A DNA stretch of 43,644 nucleotides from Pirellulales bacterium (GCA_016928165.1 JAFGLH010000158.1:1-43644), one strand, 5' to 3'. Shown: positions 34,171 through 43,481, counted from the first letter of the stretch. Numbers and translations: made by a program. Notes: generated from the sequence alone by a model not told the origin.

Positions 34171-35688
34171 TCATTCGTCCGGCGCTTGATCGAGGATTTC
34201 GATCCGCAGTGCGCCGATCAGTTTCACGATCGGCAGCAAGTCGCCGTGGAACGACGATTCCTTGAAGTTGCTCGAAGAGATTTTCAGATGCGCGGCGCCG
34301 ACCCCTCCCAGGGCCAGCGTGCCGTCGATCGGAATCCAACGATCCTTGATGAAGACCTCCGTCCAGGCATGAAAGCCGAACGCTTGGAGACCCTCGTCGT
34401 AGACCAGTCCGAAGGCGACCCGTGCGGGAATCCCGCGTGCCCGGGCCAGCGCGGCCAAATAGACGGCGTGCTCGCTGCAATCGCCTTCGCCCGATTTAGC
34501 CACCTCGGCGGCCGTGGCAAACGCCTGCGTAAAGTTCTTTTTTTTCACTTCGCGGTTGACGAACTTCTCCAGCGCCACGGCCACGCGCCAGGGATCGGAT
34601 CGGTCGCCGACGGCCTTGGCGGCGTTGGCGCGGACCAGCGGATTGTCGCTTTGAATGATGCTGTTGGGTCGTAGATCGTCGTCGGTTGCTTTCTCGGCCG
34701 CCGCCTCGGGGTTGCTTTTCACGTCGGGGCGAATTGCATAAACGGTGATTTCGGCCGTGTGCGGGTCGAGCGACTCGACCCGCTGCGTCGCCCCGGCGGC
34801 GAAGGCCTTCTCCGGATCGCCTTTTTCCCAGTGGACACGGTAGCGAGCCTTTTTCGTCTGATACGGATTCGACAATTTTTTATCGACTTTGACCAGCATA
34901 TCGGGCATCATGTCGAGTTCCGCCCCCTCGATGCTTTTGAGGGCCTCTTTTTTGGAGACGCGATAAGACGTTATATCCATCACTTCGACGATGGTCTTCA
35001 GCGCCTCGCCCGAGCGGTTGCACCAGACGGCTGCTTTCAATTCCTGACCGTTTTTCATTCGCGTGACGGCGTCGATGCGGAGCAATTCGGCCTCACCGTC
35101 GAGCAGATTCACTCTTTCGTAGTCCTTGGCGGCCAGTTCCAGAACGACTATTTGATTGAGGCTGATTTCAAGTTTTTTGATGGTGCGTTTTTCGCCCGGG
35201 GTCATCGGCTTCCGCAGGAGCGAGAGAACGTCGGCGAACGGTCCTCGATAGTCGGACGACCAGGGGATTGATAGCTGCCGGGGCGTGGTTTCGCCCGGTC
35301 CGGTGACGGTTGCGTTCAACTTATCTTCGCGGACGGCGCCGTTGAAGCTGATCGAGCCTGGTCCCATTTGAATCTTGCTGCTGAAACCAAGCACTTGTCC
35401 GTCGGGGGTTTCCACGCTGGAGCCGGATATCACCTGCGTGGATACGTCCTCGCCGCGCCGGATGGTCATGCGCGTGACGTTTTCGGTGCGTACGATTTCT
35501 TTTCCAGCTTCGGTTTTTCGGACAATCGAGGTGTGTCCGTATCCCACCCGTTGGCCTTGAATGAAAAATACTTCCCATAATTCCCGCGATTTTTCGGCTG
35601 GGGCGGTCTGCGCCGGGGAGTTCGTGCATCCGGCAACAATCAACAGTACGGCGGCGAACCGCCCGATCGTGGTGACATTTTGCCTCAT
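34171..35688 (-). CDS. Transglutaminase-domain lipoprotein
   Basis: 505 residues. AAAGGGA lies 10 bases before the ATG. Lipobox VAGC at 18-21, so Cys21 is likely lipidated. Residues ~30-330 form a beta-rich region. The C-terminal transglutaminase core has all three residues: Cys in SGEGDCSEHAVYLAALARA, His in FGFHAWTEVF and Asp in WIPIDGTL. That is the classic Cys-His-Asp set of TG-like peptidases or amidases. It is a second, unrelated TG-type protein in the window, the first being at 16064-17026. It is first in a minus-strand run with the Tat protein and PduO, separated from them by the MITE-like element. Confidence 0.87.
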   Translation of the reverse strand: MRQNVTTIGRFAAVLLIVAGCTNSPAQTAPAEKSRELWEVFFIQGQRVGYGHTSIVRKTEAGKEIVRTENVTRMTIRRGEDVSTQVISGSSVETPDGQVLGFSSKIQMGPGSISFNGAVREDKLNATVTGPGETTPRQLSIPWSSDYRGPFADVLSLLRKPMTPGEKRTIKKLEISLNQIVVLELAAKDYERVNLLDGEAELLRIDAVTRMKNGQELKAAVWCNRSGEALKTIVEVMDITSYRVSKKEALKSIEGAELDMMPDMLVKVDKKLSNPYQTKKARYRVHWEKGDPEKAFAAGATQRVESLDPHTAEITVYAIRPDVKSNPEAAAEKATDDDLRPNSIIQSDNPLVRANAAKAVGDRSDPWRVAVALEKFVNREVKKKNFTQAFATAAEVAKSGEGDCSEHAVYLAALARARGIPARVAFGLVYDEGLQAFGFHAWTEVFIKDRWIPIDGTLALGGVGAAHLKISSSNFKESSFHGDLLPIVKLIGALRIEILDQAPDE

Positions 35689-36107
35689 GGGCGGTTTTCC
35701 CTTTCTCGCGTCTTGTTTGATGAAGGCAGTTTACCGCAACGGCGTTTCCGGGACCAGCGGGCGTCAAACTCTCCGCCAACCGTCGCATCGCACTCGAAGC
35801 GGCCGCGGTTTTTCGGCCAATCTGACGCGGTTTACCCCGAGAGTGATTTTACGGTGCTAGACTAACATAAACGCCCGGAAAATAAGGCGTTGGGCCACAG
35901 CCCGGACGGCGTTCGCCTTGCCGGATATGGGGCGCGTGAGGATTGTTCCTTTTTTATCGAGGACAGGAAAGGAGAGGGTGGAAAACGGCCGAGCGACAAG
36001 GGCGAGTTTCTCTCAAAGCGTAACCTAAAGTTTGATAGAAAGCCCCCAGCTTCGGCCCGAGAAACCCGCCCCCCGTATAGTCGTTTGCCACCAGATCGAG
36101 AGCATCA
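35689..36107. other. 419-base divergent intergenic region, no gene seen
   Basis: It separates the transglutaminase lipoprotein gene (minus) from the 36108 gene (plus) and must hold both promoters. Candidate hexamers (TAGACT near 35858, GATAGA near 36033) lack a well-spaced partner. Open frames across it lack Shine-Dalgarno sites and family signals. No hairpin of the repeat families stands out, which is unusual for gaps in this window. Confidence 0.5.
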
Positions 36108-36842
36108 ATGGGTTTCCTGCAAAGATTTTTTCGTAATGTGTTCCGAGAGGGCGAGATGCCCGTCGGCGCCAGCAGCTTCCAACAACTCAGCGAAGCGGAA
36201 CTGGAGTCGCACCTGGAGGTCTCGCGCTACGGAAACTATATCCTCACCGACGCCGTCCGACCTTCGTACGACCTGCAAGTCGTTCCCACCCAAGGTTACC
36301 GCCACGACTACTACCGCGACGAGGAAAACCGCAACAGCGTGCCGGTGCTAATGGCCTCCGTTTCCCGCGAGAACCTCTTCGAGACCTTCATGGAGTTGCT
36401 CGATCCGCTCGGCTTCACCGTCGACGTGGTGTTGGAGACCAGCCATAAAAAAAGACACAACGGACACGCAGACCTGTATCGCGAACACATCGACTTGCCC
36501 GTGTTGAAAAGCGTCCTCTGGGAATTCGAGGACTTGTTGATGAACGACGGTTGCACGGGGGTCGCGGTCCTCAATCCGGGCGTGCCGCAGGAAATCCAGT
36601 TCGACGAGCACAAACTGCTGATCGTCTACGGCGAACAGTTGCGCCAGTTCGAGGAAATCCTACAACAACGAAACATCGACCGCAACGAGCAAATCCGCTT
36701 TCTCACCGAGGCGGAGCACGTCCATTCCTCCAGCGACTTGTATGCCCAACAGTTCAACGAACTGAAAACTCGTTTGGGCATGGACGGCGAATTCGCCGAG
36801 CGGCGAGAATCCGGCGATTGGGGGCTGGAAGTCGGGGATTAA
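36108..36842 (+). CDS. Hypothetical protein, first gene of the aroK operon
   Basis: 244 residues, soluble, no signal. The start has GAGAG 5 bases before the ATG. No domain I recognise; it has a mixed alpha/beta pattern. The N-terminus is basic-hydrophobic (MGFLQRFFRNVFREGE). The middle holds a charged His-rich stretch (ETSHKKRHNGHADLYREH). The C-terminal third is helical (QLRQFEEILQQRNIDRNEQIRFL). The last ~12 residues (RESGDWGLEVGD) are encoded by a GATTGGGGG...GTCGGGGATT low-complexity tract that runs on into the following gap, so the tail may be repeat-derived. It lies 103 bases upstream of aroK on the same strand. Confidence 0.65.
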   Translation: MGFLQRFFRNVFREGEMPVGASSFQQLSEAELESHLEVSRYGNYILTDAVRPSYDLQVVPTQGYRHDYYRDEENRNSVPVLMASVSRENLFETFMELLDPLGFTVDVVLETSHKKRHNGHADLYREHIDLPVLKSVLWEFEDLLMNDGCTGVAVLNPGVPQEIQFDEHKLLIVYGEQLRQFEEILQQRNIDRNEQIRFLTEAEHVHSSSDLYAQQFNELKTRLGMDGEFAERRESGDWGLEVGD

Positions 36843-36945
36843 AGTCGCGGGGATGCGGGGTATCGGGGGCGTCGGGATTGGAAATCGGCCCGATTGGCGA
36901 TATTATCGTACCCAGTCCGCGAACTCCAGAGACCCCGAATCCCAA

Positions 36946-37467
36946 ATGCTCATTACTCTTGTCGGCTACCGCGCCACGGGAAAAACCACGCTCGCCGAAT
37001 TGCTGGGCGAACGTTTGGGGTGGGAGTGGGCCGACTGCGACGACGAGATCGAACGCCGCGCGGGCAAGTCGATCGCCTCGATCTTCGCCGAGGAGGGCGA
37101 GCCGGCCTTCCGCGAGCTAGAGGCCGCCGCGGTCGCCGAACTCTGCCGCCGCGGCCGTTTGGTCCTGGCGACCGGCGGCGGCGCGCCGATGCACCCAGAG
37201 AGTCGCCGGCTGATAAAGGCCGCCGGAAAGGTGGTATGGCTGAGGGCGACCCCGATAACTATCATGGCCCGGATGTACAATGACGATTCGACCGCCCAAC
37301 GCCGGCCGCCGCTGACCGGCGTGGGGTCGATTCGAGAAATAATACAGATGCTTGGGGCGCGAACGCCGATCTATCAAGATATGGCGGACCTGGTGCTCAA
37401 TACCGACGGCCGAACGCCGGAAGAGTTGGCCGGGGACATAATCAAGTATCTGAAATTCGATGAATAA
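36946..37467 (+). CDS. aroK: Shikimate kinase
   Basis: 173 residues, normal family size. It phosphorylates shikimate on its 3-OH in the chorismate pathway. P-loop GYRATGKTT (7-15), the shikimate-binding acids in ADCDDEIERRAG (29-40), the RELE helix in EPAFRELEAAAV, LATGGGAP for substrate, and the lid QRRPPLTG. ATG 36946 begins the family domain; a frame extending 93 bases upstream has low-complexity sequence. No clear Shine-Dalgarno is visible. The prepilin peptidase gene starts 9 bases downstream, so the two share an mRNA. Confidence 0.93.
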   Translation: MLITLVGYRATGKTTLAELLGERLGWEWADCDDEIERRAGKSIASIFAEEGEPAFRELEAAAVAELCRRGRLVLATGGGAPMHPESRRLIKAAGKVVWLRATPITIMARMYNDDSTAQRRPPLTGVGSIREIIQMLGARTPIYQDMADLVLNTDGRTPEELAGDIIKYLKFDE

Positions 37468-37476
37468 AGCCGTCCG

Positions 37477-38730
37477 ATGAACTTGATCTTCGCCATGCCG
37501 ATGCCCGTCCGACTGCTGCTGCTGTTTGCGATCGGCGCGTGTGTCGGCGGGGCGGTGAATTGGGCAATCTACAGCTTGGCCTGGTATCGGCGGCCGATCA
37601 GCCCCTGGTCGCGGCGCGATCCGGCCGCCCCGCCGCGGCGGCTGTCCGACCGGCTGCCGATAGTCGGCTGGCTGAGGCTGCGCCGCGAGAAAGCTCTCTT
37701 CGGACGAGGATTTTGGATTCGCCCGATGTGTCTGGAAATCTTCACCGGCCTGGGGCTTGCCTTGTTGTACTGGTGGGAAGTCGTCGCTGCGGGATTGTAT
37801 CCGGCCGGCCTCGAGCCGTTTATCATGCCTCAGGGGATGACGATTTTGCATCTGCAATTCTTTGCCCATTGTATACTGATCGCCCTGATGCTGGCCGGCT
37901 CGATAATCGACGTGGACGAACAGATCATCCCCGACGAGATAACCGTTCCGGGCACGCTGGTCGGGCTGCTGCTGGCCGCCGCATGGCCGTGGTCGCTGTT
38001 GCCAGACGTGATGATCCAGGGCCTCCACATCGACGCGAACTTTTTGCATTTGGCTTCGCCCAATCCCTGGCTGGCCAGGCTCGGCGGGGCGCCGCTGATC
38101 GCTCCGCTGGCCATCGGGCTTGCTTGTTGGTGGTTGTGGTGCGTGGCGCTTTTGCCTCGGACCTGGTACACGCGCCACGGCCTGCGTCGAGCCATGCAAC
38201 TATGTTGCGCGAGAGTCGCCCGACAGCGGACCAGCTATCGCATCCTGCGGATGGCGCTGATCGGCGCGGCGGTGATCGCGCTGATCTGGTTTCGCGGCGG
38301 CGAGGGCTGGACGGGATTGCTCAGCGCGTTGGTCGGCATCGCCGTTGGCGGCGGCTTAATCTGGCTGGTGCGAATTCTCGCCTCCGCCGCGCTGCAACGG
38401 GAGGCGATGGGCTTCGGCGACGTGACGCTGATGGCGATGATCGGCGCGTTCCTCGGCTGGCAGCCGTGCATTGTGATCTTCTTTCTCGCCCCGGTCGCCG
38501 GAGTGATCATCGCCTTGATCCGGTTCGCCTGGTCGCGCGACAAGGTAATCCCCTACGGCCCGTTTCTCTGTCTGGCGACGTTGTTTGCGATCGTCTTTTG
38601 GAACGCCGTTTGGGATTATACATGGCCCTACTTCGAGGCCGGCTGGCTGGCGCCGGCGGCCATGCTCGTCTGCTTGGCGCTGATGGCGGCGATGCTCGGC
38701 GCGTGGCGAATGATTCGCGGGTTGTTATAA
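37477..38730 (+). CDS. Prepilin peptidase (A24, GxGD aspartyl protease) without the usual cysteine motif
   Basis: 417 residues, inner membrane, about 8 helices. The two catalytic aspartates are visible: SIIDVDEQIIPDE in the first and MGFGDVTLMAMIGAFLGW (GxGD-type) in the second. The N-terminal part keeps the DRLPIVGWLRLR...FWIRPMCLEIFTG outline of the methylase half, but the two CxxC zinc pairs of PilD are absent. It should cut type IV-like prepilins, possibly including the DUF1559 protein at 25279-26355, and may not methylate them. It is ~130 residues longer than PilD, with a large insertion between the two Asp motifs. It follows aroK by 9 bases. Confidence 0.85.
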   Translation: MNLIFAMPMPVRLLLLFAIGACVGGAVNWAIYSLAWYRRPISPWSRRDPAAPPRRLSDRLPIVGWLRLRREKALFGRGFWIRPMCLEIFTGLGLALLYWWEVVAAGLYPAGLEPFIMPQGMTILHLQFFAHCILIALMLAGSIIDVDEQIIPDEITVPGTLVGLLLAAAWPWSLLPDVMIQGLHIDANFLHLASPNPWLARLGGAPLIAPLAIGLACWWLWCVALLPRTWYTRHGLRRAMQLCCARVARQRTSYRILRMALIGAAVIALIWFRGGEGWTGLLSALVGIAVGGGLIWLVRILASAALQREAMGFGDVTLMAMIGAFLGWQPCIVIFFLAPVAGVIIALIRFAWSRDKVIPYGPFLCLATLFAIVFWNAVWDYTWPYFEAGWLAPAAMLVCLALMAAMLGAWRMIRGLL

Positions 38731-38740
38731 ACGTTCACTC

Positions 38741-38809
38741 GTTTAGCAGCCGCCGGAACGGCGGTTTGAAAATCTACCGAGGGCCGTCGTGCCGACGGCC
38801 GCTAAACGT
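38741..38809. repeat. Palindromic repeat (family A), copy 2
   Basis: GTTTAGCAGCCGCCGG (from 38741) and CCGACGGCCGCTAAAC (38793-38808) are inverted ends. Bases 38782-38809 are identical to 12083-12110. Unlike copy 1, the left arm has diverged. It overlaps the 3' end of the minus-strand gene, whose TAA stop (38743-38745) is part of the arm. Confidence 0.8.
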
Positions 38810-39291
38810 GTGATATTGACCGACGGCGCTGGATATTCACCATAGAACCGTTTAATGTAATGCCGGTGGAACCGCGAACGGCAATGCGGCTCCCAGCCCC
38901 AGCGGCTCATCAGCCGGCCGCTGATCCGACCGTTCGATACGTCGCAGAGCAGTGCGTCGCTGGCGGTCAGCCGGGCGATCTCGTCCAATACGGCCAACGC
39001 CCGGGCAAGCGTGCCGAAGCTGGTCCGCCGGGCGGATTCGGCGTATTTCAACACCAGAAAGTTGGGAAATCGCCGCGGCCGGTTGTAATAGATGCGGATG
39101 CGGTCGCCGGGGAGCCGCCGATGCTTCACCCCCCCGAATATCAGGACGCCGGGCAAGCTAGTCAGCTTAGGTAAAGGGCGCAATAACACGCGGTGGAATC
39201 TGCCTTCCACGACTTCGATTAGGCCGTAACGACGGCGGAGGAGCCTCTCGGCTCCAAGCTCCAGGTCGGTAACGGTCTCGAACAGCGGCAT
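38743..39291 (-). CDS. Hypothetical basic protein with a repeat-derived C-terminus
   Basis: 182 residues, no signal. ATG 39291 has GGGAG 7 bases upstream. The product is rich in Arg. It has an alternating pattern reminiscent of chorismate-lyase/UTRA-like folds, but I cannot assign it (LPGVLIFGGVKHRRLPGDRIRIYY; LVLKYAESARRTSFGTLARALAVLDEIARL; a closing RWGWEPH motif). The final ~22 residues (after about 160) are translated from the family-A palindrome. The natural end of the protein may therefore have been near YGEYPAPS before the repeat arrived. It converges on the prepilin peptidase gene. Confidence 0.7.
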   Translation of the reverse strand: MPLFETVTDLELGAERLLRRRYGLIEVVEGRFHRVLLRPLPKLTSLPGVLIFGGVKHRRLPGDRIRIYYNRPRRFPNFLVLKYAESARRTSFGTLARALAVLDEIARLTASDALLCDVSNGRISGRLMSRWGWEPHCRSRFHRHYIKRFYGEYPAPSVNITRLAAVGTTALGRFSNRRSGGC

Positions 39292-39373
39292 CTATGCTCT
39301 CCCGGCAAGTAAATATAGGTCAAACACACTGTTGTGGTGGCGGTTGTGCCGCCGCCCCCTGCTTCCACTGCTT

Positions 39374-39404
39374 TTTGGGATGGCAGTGCAACTGCCGCCC
39401 CAAC
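39374..39404. repeat. Palindrome (family C), copy 2
   Basis: TGGCAGT-GCA-ACTGCC in the centre (39381-39396), with CCCCAAC at the right end. It matches 25137-25167 at 26 of 31 positions. An adjacent GGCGG-TTGTG-CCGCC hairpin lies just upstream, in 39338-39354. It lies in the 257-base gap before the OmpA gene. Confidence 0.65.
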
Positions 39405-39548
39405 GATGCGTTTCAGACACGGCCCGACCTGCCTTGATGTCCGAATTGCCCTTGCCCCCCCCCTGGCAGTCTTGCTACCATCCCGCCCGCTTATCGCGGC
39501 GAGATTGTGCGCCATGTCAATTCGCGGGGGGAAAATCAGGAGGATGCC

Positions 39549-40370
39549 ATGTCCCGGTTGGCTCGGGCATCGTGGTTTTTAGCGGGCCTGTCCCTGTTGG
39601 TCGCGGGCTGCGCCGACAACGCCATGGTGCTGAAAGGAAGGCTGAACCAGGCCGAACAGCAGCAGACGGCGCTGAATCTCCAGTATCAGCAACTCCAAGA
39701 TCGGGCCAAGGTCTTGGATCAAGACAATCAGAAGTTGAGTTCCCTCCTGGCCCAATCGCAGCAACAGGCCGGGGTATTCGAGGAACAACTGGCGGCCTTG
39801 CGCGACCAGCTCCGCACGGTCACTTCGCAACTGGCCCAAAGCCGTGTGGAAAAGGAGAAATCGGACAAGCGGGTTCAGGCGATGACCGCCTCGATGCGGC
39901 GCCAGGGCGGCGTGACGATCGAGCCGAACAACAGCTTTCTGCAAGCGCTGCCGGCGGTGAACATTCCCGGCGTGCAGGTCCGCCGCGACGGCGACGTGAT
40001 CCGCATCGAGTTGCCCGGCGAGCGGTTGTTTCTGCCGGGCAGCGCGCGGCTCCGCCCTGAGGCGGCCAACTTGATCGGCGACGCGGCCGCGGAAATCGCC
40101 CGAACGTATCCCGATCAGATCATCGGCGTCGAGGGACACACCGACAGCGATCCGGTCGCCGGCCGCCAATGGCAGAACAACCACGCCCTCTCGGTCTCCC
40201 GCGCGATGGCCGTCTACGACGTGCTGGTCGCGCGGACGCGCTTGCAGGGCAATCAGTTGTTCGTCGTCGGACACGGCCCGAACAATCCAATCGCCTCCAA
40301 CGGCACGCAAGCCGGCAAGGAGCGAAACCGGCGGGTCGAGTTGGTGATCTATCCAGAGCGGAAATCATAA
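39549..40370 (+). CDS. OmpA-family (Pal-like) peptidoglycan-binding lipoprotein
   Basis: 273 residues. AGGAGG lies 5 bases before ATG 39549. Lipobox LVAGC, so Cys21 is likely lipidated. Residues ~30-115 form a long Gln-rich coiled coil (EQQQTALNLQYQQLQDRAK, heptad pattern). The OmpA domain follows, with VEGHTDSDPV, the NHALSVSRAMAVYDVL helix and the closing NRRVELVI. It should tether the outer membrane to peptidoglycan. The coiled coil is unusual for Pal and suggests an extended tether or oligomer. It is monocistronic; the cysE-like gene converges 23 bases beyond. Confidence 0.88.
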   Translation: MSRLARASWFLAGLSLLVAGCADNAMVLKGRLNQAEQQQTALNLQYQQLQDRAKVLDQDNQKLSSLLAQSQQQAGVFEEQLAALRDQLRTVTSQLAQSRVEKEKSDKRVQAMTASMRRQGGVTIEPNNSFLQALPAVNIPGVQVRRDGDVIRIELPGERLFLPGSARLRPEAANLIGDAAAEIARTYPDQIIGVEGHTDSDPVAGRQWQNNHALSVSRAMAVYDVLVARTRLQGNQLFVVGHGPNNPIASNGTQAGKERNRRVELVIYPERKS

Positions 40371-40393
40371 CGCCGCGACCGCCGGGCGTATTT

Positions 40394-41323
40394 TCATCTC
40401 TCGCCGCGGAAGCAGAGCTTGGGGCCTTCCAGGGCGACGGTCGTTCCGGCCGCCACCGAACGGGTCAACCACACGCTGGAGCCGATCACCGAGCCGCGGC
40501 CGACGACCGTCTCGCCGCCGAGGATCGTGGCGTTGGCGTAGATCACCACGCGGTCCTCGATCGTCGGATGGCGCTTCGTTCCGCGGACGATGCGCCCCTC
40601 CGCGTCGGCGTCGAAGCTGAGCGCGCCGAGCGTGACGCCCTGGTAGAGCTTTACCCAGTCGCCGATCTCGGTCGTCTCGCCGACCACCACGCCGGTGCCG
40701 TGGTCGATGAAGAAGTAGCGTCCAATCTTCGCGCCGGGATGAATGTCGATGCCGGTCCGCGAATGGGCCCATTCGGTCATCATTCGCGGCACCAAGGGCA
40801 CTTCCAGTTCGTGGAGCAGGTGGGCCAGGCGATATACGGTTATCGCTTCCAACCCGGGGTAACAGAAAATCACCTCATCGAGTGACTTGCTGGCCGGGTC
40901 GCCCTGGTAGGCCGCCTCCACGTCGAGGGCGAGGATTTTTCTCAACCCTGGCAGTTGCTCGAGAAAGGCGACGGTCTTTTGCTGAGCGGCCGATTCGAAG
41001 TCGGCGGTTTGTCGCTCCCTGCGGGGCGCGCGCCGGGCGGCCTCGTGGCGCAAGGCCCGGCCGATTTGCACGCTCAGCGTATCGTGCAACCGGTCGATCA
41101 GGTCGCCGACGTGGTAGGCGACATTGCCCAAGTGCAACCCGTCGCGGCGACGATAGCCGGGGAAAAGAATCTCGCGAAGGTCTTCCACGGCCGCCACGAT
41201 CGTGTCGTAGTTCGGCAGCGGGCAGTGGCCCAGGTGGCTGATCCCGCCCACTTCCGCGTAGGTGTCGACGAGCCGCTCGGTCAGCGCGGGCAGGCTCTCC
41301 TTAAAGCGAATATCGGTGGACAT
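40394..41323 (-). CDS. cysE: Serine O-acetyltransferase (CysE/EpsC type)
   Basis: 309 residues. It makes O-acetylserine from serine and acetyl-CoA, the first step of cysteine synthesis. An N-terminal helical domain precedes a left-handed beta-helix. The active-site loop [31 protein letters not shown] holds the conserved His-Pro and His-Gly-Thr. Hexapeptide repeats run on to the end ([16 protein letters not shown]). It is EpsC-like in length. The Shine-Dalgarno is weak (no clear G-run before ATG 41323). A cysK partner is not in the window. Confidence 0.92.
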   Translation of the reverse strand: MSTDIRFKESLPALTERLVDTYAEVGGISHLGHCPLPNYDTIVAAVEDLREILFPGYRRRDGLHLGNVAYHVGDLIDRLHDTLSVQIGRALRHEAARRAPRRERQTADFESAAQQKTVAFLEQLPGLRKILALDVEAAYQGDPASKSLDEVIFCYPGLEAITVYRLAHLLHELEVPLVPRMMTEWAHSRTGIDIHPGAKIGRYFFIDHGTGVVVGETTEIGDWVKLYQGVTLGALSFDADAEGRIVRGTKRHPTIEDRVVIYANATILGGETVVGRGSVIGSSVWLTRSVAAGTTVALEGPKLCFRGER

Positions 41324-41600
41324 GGCATCAGCTTGCTTTCAAATAAACGGCGTCTTTTGATACAACTCGGAATATCGACGGGCGGAATGGATGGATTTTG
41401 CCGTTTTGGTTTGTGCCGGCGTCAAGGTTTCCGCCGTCTTGCTAATCCGATTATCTCGCACAATTCTCCTGATCGAACTTCTTGCCGGTGGCAAAAACGC
41501 AACAGTCCGCCGACTTTTCGCGTCGCGTAGCCCTTTTCAATCGTAGGATTTCAGTGGTTGTCCGGGGCATGCACGAACATCGGGAGGTTGGCAATACGCC

Positions 41601-43481
41601 ATGAACGTAATCATTAATTCACGAACGGGGAAATACGTCGCGGCGGGAATCATCGTCGTCGCCGTCGCAATCGCATACGCCAACAGCATAAACAATCCTT
41701 TCGTTTTCGACGATCGGCCCTCGACGGTCGACAACGCGTCGATTCGCCGGCTTTGGCCGATCGATCGGGTGTTGCTTCCGCCGGGCAATTACGCGGCCGT
41801 GCAGCGGCGGCCGGTCATCAACCTCTCGCTGGCGATCAACTACGCGATTAGCGGCGACCACACCTGGAGCTATCATCTAATGAACGTCGCGGCCCATGCC
41901 CTGGCCGCGCTGCTGCTGTTCGGCATCGTCCACCGCACGCTGCGGTTGCCGCGCCTCGTGGAGAGATTTGGAAAGGCGGCCACGCCGTTGGCCGCGACCG
42001 TCGCGCTGCTTTGGGCCGTGCATCCGCTGCTGACCGACGCCGTGACCTACGTCATCCAGCGGACCGAAGTGTTCGCCGGCTTGTTCTACTTGCTCGCCTT
42101 GTACTGCACGCTGCGCGGAGACTCTGCGCGTCGGCCGCGGCGGTGGTACGCCGCCGCCGTGGCGGCCTGTGTCTTGGGCGTCGGCTGCAAGGAGGTCGTG
42201 CTAACGGCGCCGTTTGTGATTATGCTTTACGATCGAGTGTTCCTCAGCAGTTCATGGCGGGAGGCGTTCCGGCGACGCGGCGGATTGTATTTGTGGCTGG
42301 GCGTCAGTTGGATCGTCTATGTCTCCTTTTTGCCATACGGGGCCGAGGGTACCGAAGTTTTCGGCGAAGACTTGGCGGTCGTCGAATACCTAATGGCCCA
42401 GGGAGGCGCAATCGCCCACTACCTGAAGCTCTGTTTCTGGCCCGATCCGCTGGTGTTCGACTACGGGTTTTATTTGCCGGAAACGGCCTGGGAGATCATT
42501 CCCTTCGTGGTGTTGATCGGCGTGTTGTTGGCGGTGGTCATCGACGCCTTCCGCTATCGGCCCGACTTGGGTTTCCTGGGAGCTTGGTTCTTCGTGATCT
42601 TGGCGCCCAGCTCCAGCTTCATTCCTCTGCTCCAACAGCCGATCGCCGAGAAGCGGATGTATCTGCCGCTGGCCGCCGTGGTGACTTTTGTCGTGCTGGG
42701 CGTATTCGCCGTCGGGGAATGGCTGATGCGCCGCAAGCAATTCTCGCCTCGAACGTTGCGCGTCGCCGCCGGGGCGTCGGTCGCGCTCGCGGCAGCCGCG
42801 TTTATCGTTTTGACGATTGACCGCAACAGGGATTATCGCAGCAATCTTGCAATATGGGAAGATACGGTGGCAAAGGCGCCGAACAACGCCCGGGCGCACG
42901 AAAACCTCGGCCTGGCGTTGGCCGGACGGGGCCGGTTCGACGAGGCAATTTGGCATTATCGACGGTCGCTCGACATTATTCCCAACTGGGCGGCGGCCTA
43001 TAACGACCTGGGCAACATTTACATGTATCGCGGCCGGCTCGACCTCGCCGTCGAGTATTACAACGAAACCCTGAAATTATCGCCAAAAAACGCCTCGGCG
43101 CACAACAACCTGGGAAACGTGCTGCTGGCCGTCGGGCGGACGAACGAGGCCGTCAATCATTATTACAAGGCCTTGGCTTGCAATTACGATTGCGAAACGA
43201 CTTACAACAACCTCGGCTCGGCGCTGGCCAAGCGGGGGCAGGTCGAAGAGGCTATCGCCTTTTTCCGCCGCGCGGTGCAGCTCAATCCGAGCTTCGCCGA
43301 CGCCCACAACAATCTCGGCCGCGCGTTGGCCGGCCAAGGTTGGTTGGACGAGGCCATCGTTCATTTCCGCGCCAGCCTGGAGCTTAAGCCTCACGACAGT
43401 TCGGCGCGGAGGAATCTCCATCGCGCCCTGGCGCAGAAGCGGGCGGGGATGCCGCTAACGTCGGAAGTGGGGCAAAATTAG
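41601..43481 (+). CDS. TMTC-like GT-C membrane glycosyltransferase candidate with C-terminal TPRs
   Basis: 626 residues. Residues ~10-420 are about ten membrane helices. The first outside loop carries FVFDDRPSTVDN, comparable with the acidic pair in GT-C and TMTC O-mannosyltransferases; HPLLTDAVTYVIQRTE is the second family-type segment. From ~425 five TPR units follow, each with NLGxAL-type helices (HENLGLALAGRGRFDEAI; YNDLGNIYMYRGRLDLAV; NNLGNVLLAVGRTNEAV; NNLGSALAKRGQVEEAI; NNLGRALAGQGWLDEAI), plus half a unit. A GGGAGG lies 13 bases before the ATG, which is long spacing. A protein or lipid glycosyltransferase is plausible; the donor and acceptor are unknown. Confidence 0.78.
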   Translation: MNVIINSRTGKYVAAGIIVVAVAIAYANSINNPFVFDDRPSTVDNASIRRLWPIDRVLLPPGNYAAVQRRPVINLSLAINYAISGDHTWSYHLMNVAAHALAALLLFGIVHRTLRLPRLVERFGKAATPLAATVALLWAVHPLLTDAVTYVIQRTEVFAGLFYLLALYCTLRGDSARRPRRWYAAAVAACVLGVGCKEVVLTAPFVIMLYDRVFLSSSWREAFRRRGGLYLWLGVSWIVYVSFLPYGAEGTEVFGEDLAVVEYLMAQGGAIAHYLKLCFWPDPLVFDYGFYLPETAWEIIPFVVLIGVLLAVVIDAFRYRPDLGFLGAWFFVILAPSSSFIPLLQQPIAEKRMYLPLAAVVTFVVLGVFAVGEWLMRRKQFSPRTLRVAAGASVALAAAAFIVLTIDRNRDYRSNLAIWEDTVAKAPNNARAHENLGLALAGRGRFDEAIWHYRRSLDIIPNWAAAYNDLGNIYMYRGRLDLAVEYYNETLKLSPKNASAHNNLGNVLLAVGRTNEAVNHYYKALACNYDCETTYNNLGSALAKRGQVEEAIAFFRRAVQLNPSFADAHNNLGRALAGQGWLDEAIVHFRASLELKPHDSSARRNLHRALAQKRAGMPLTSEVGQN

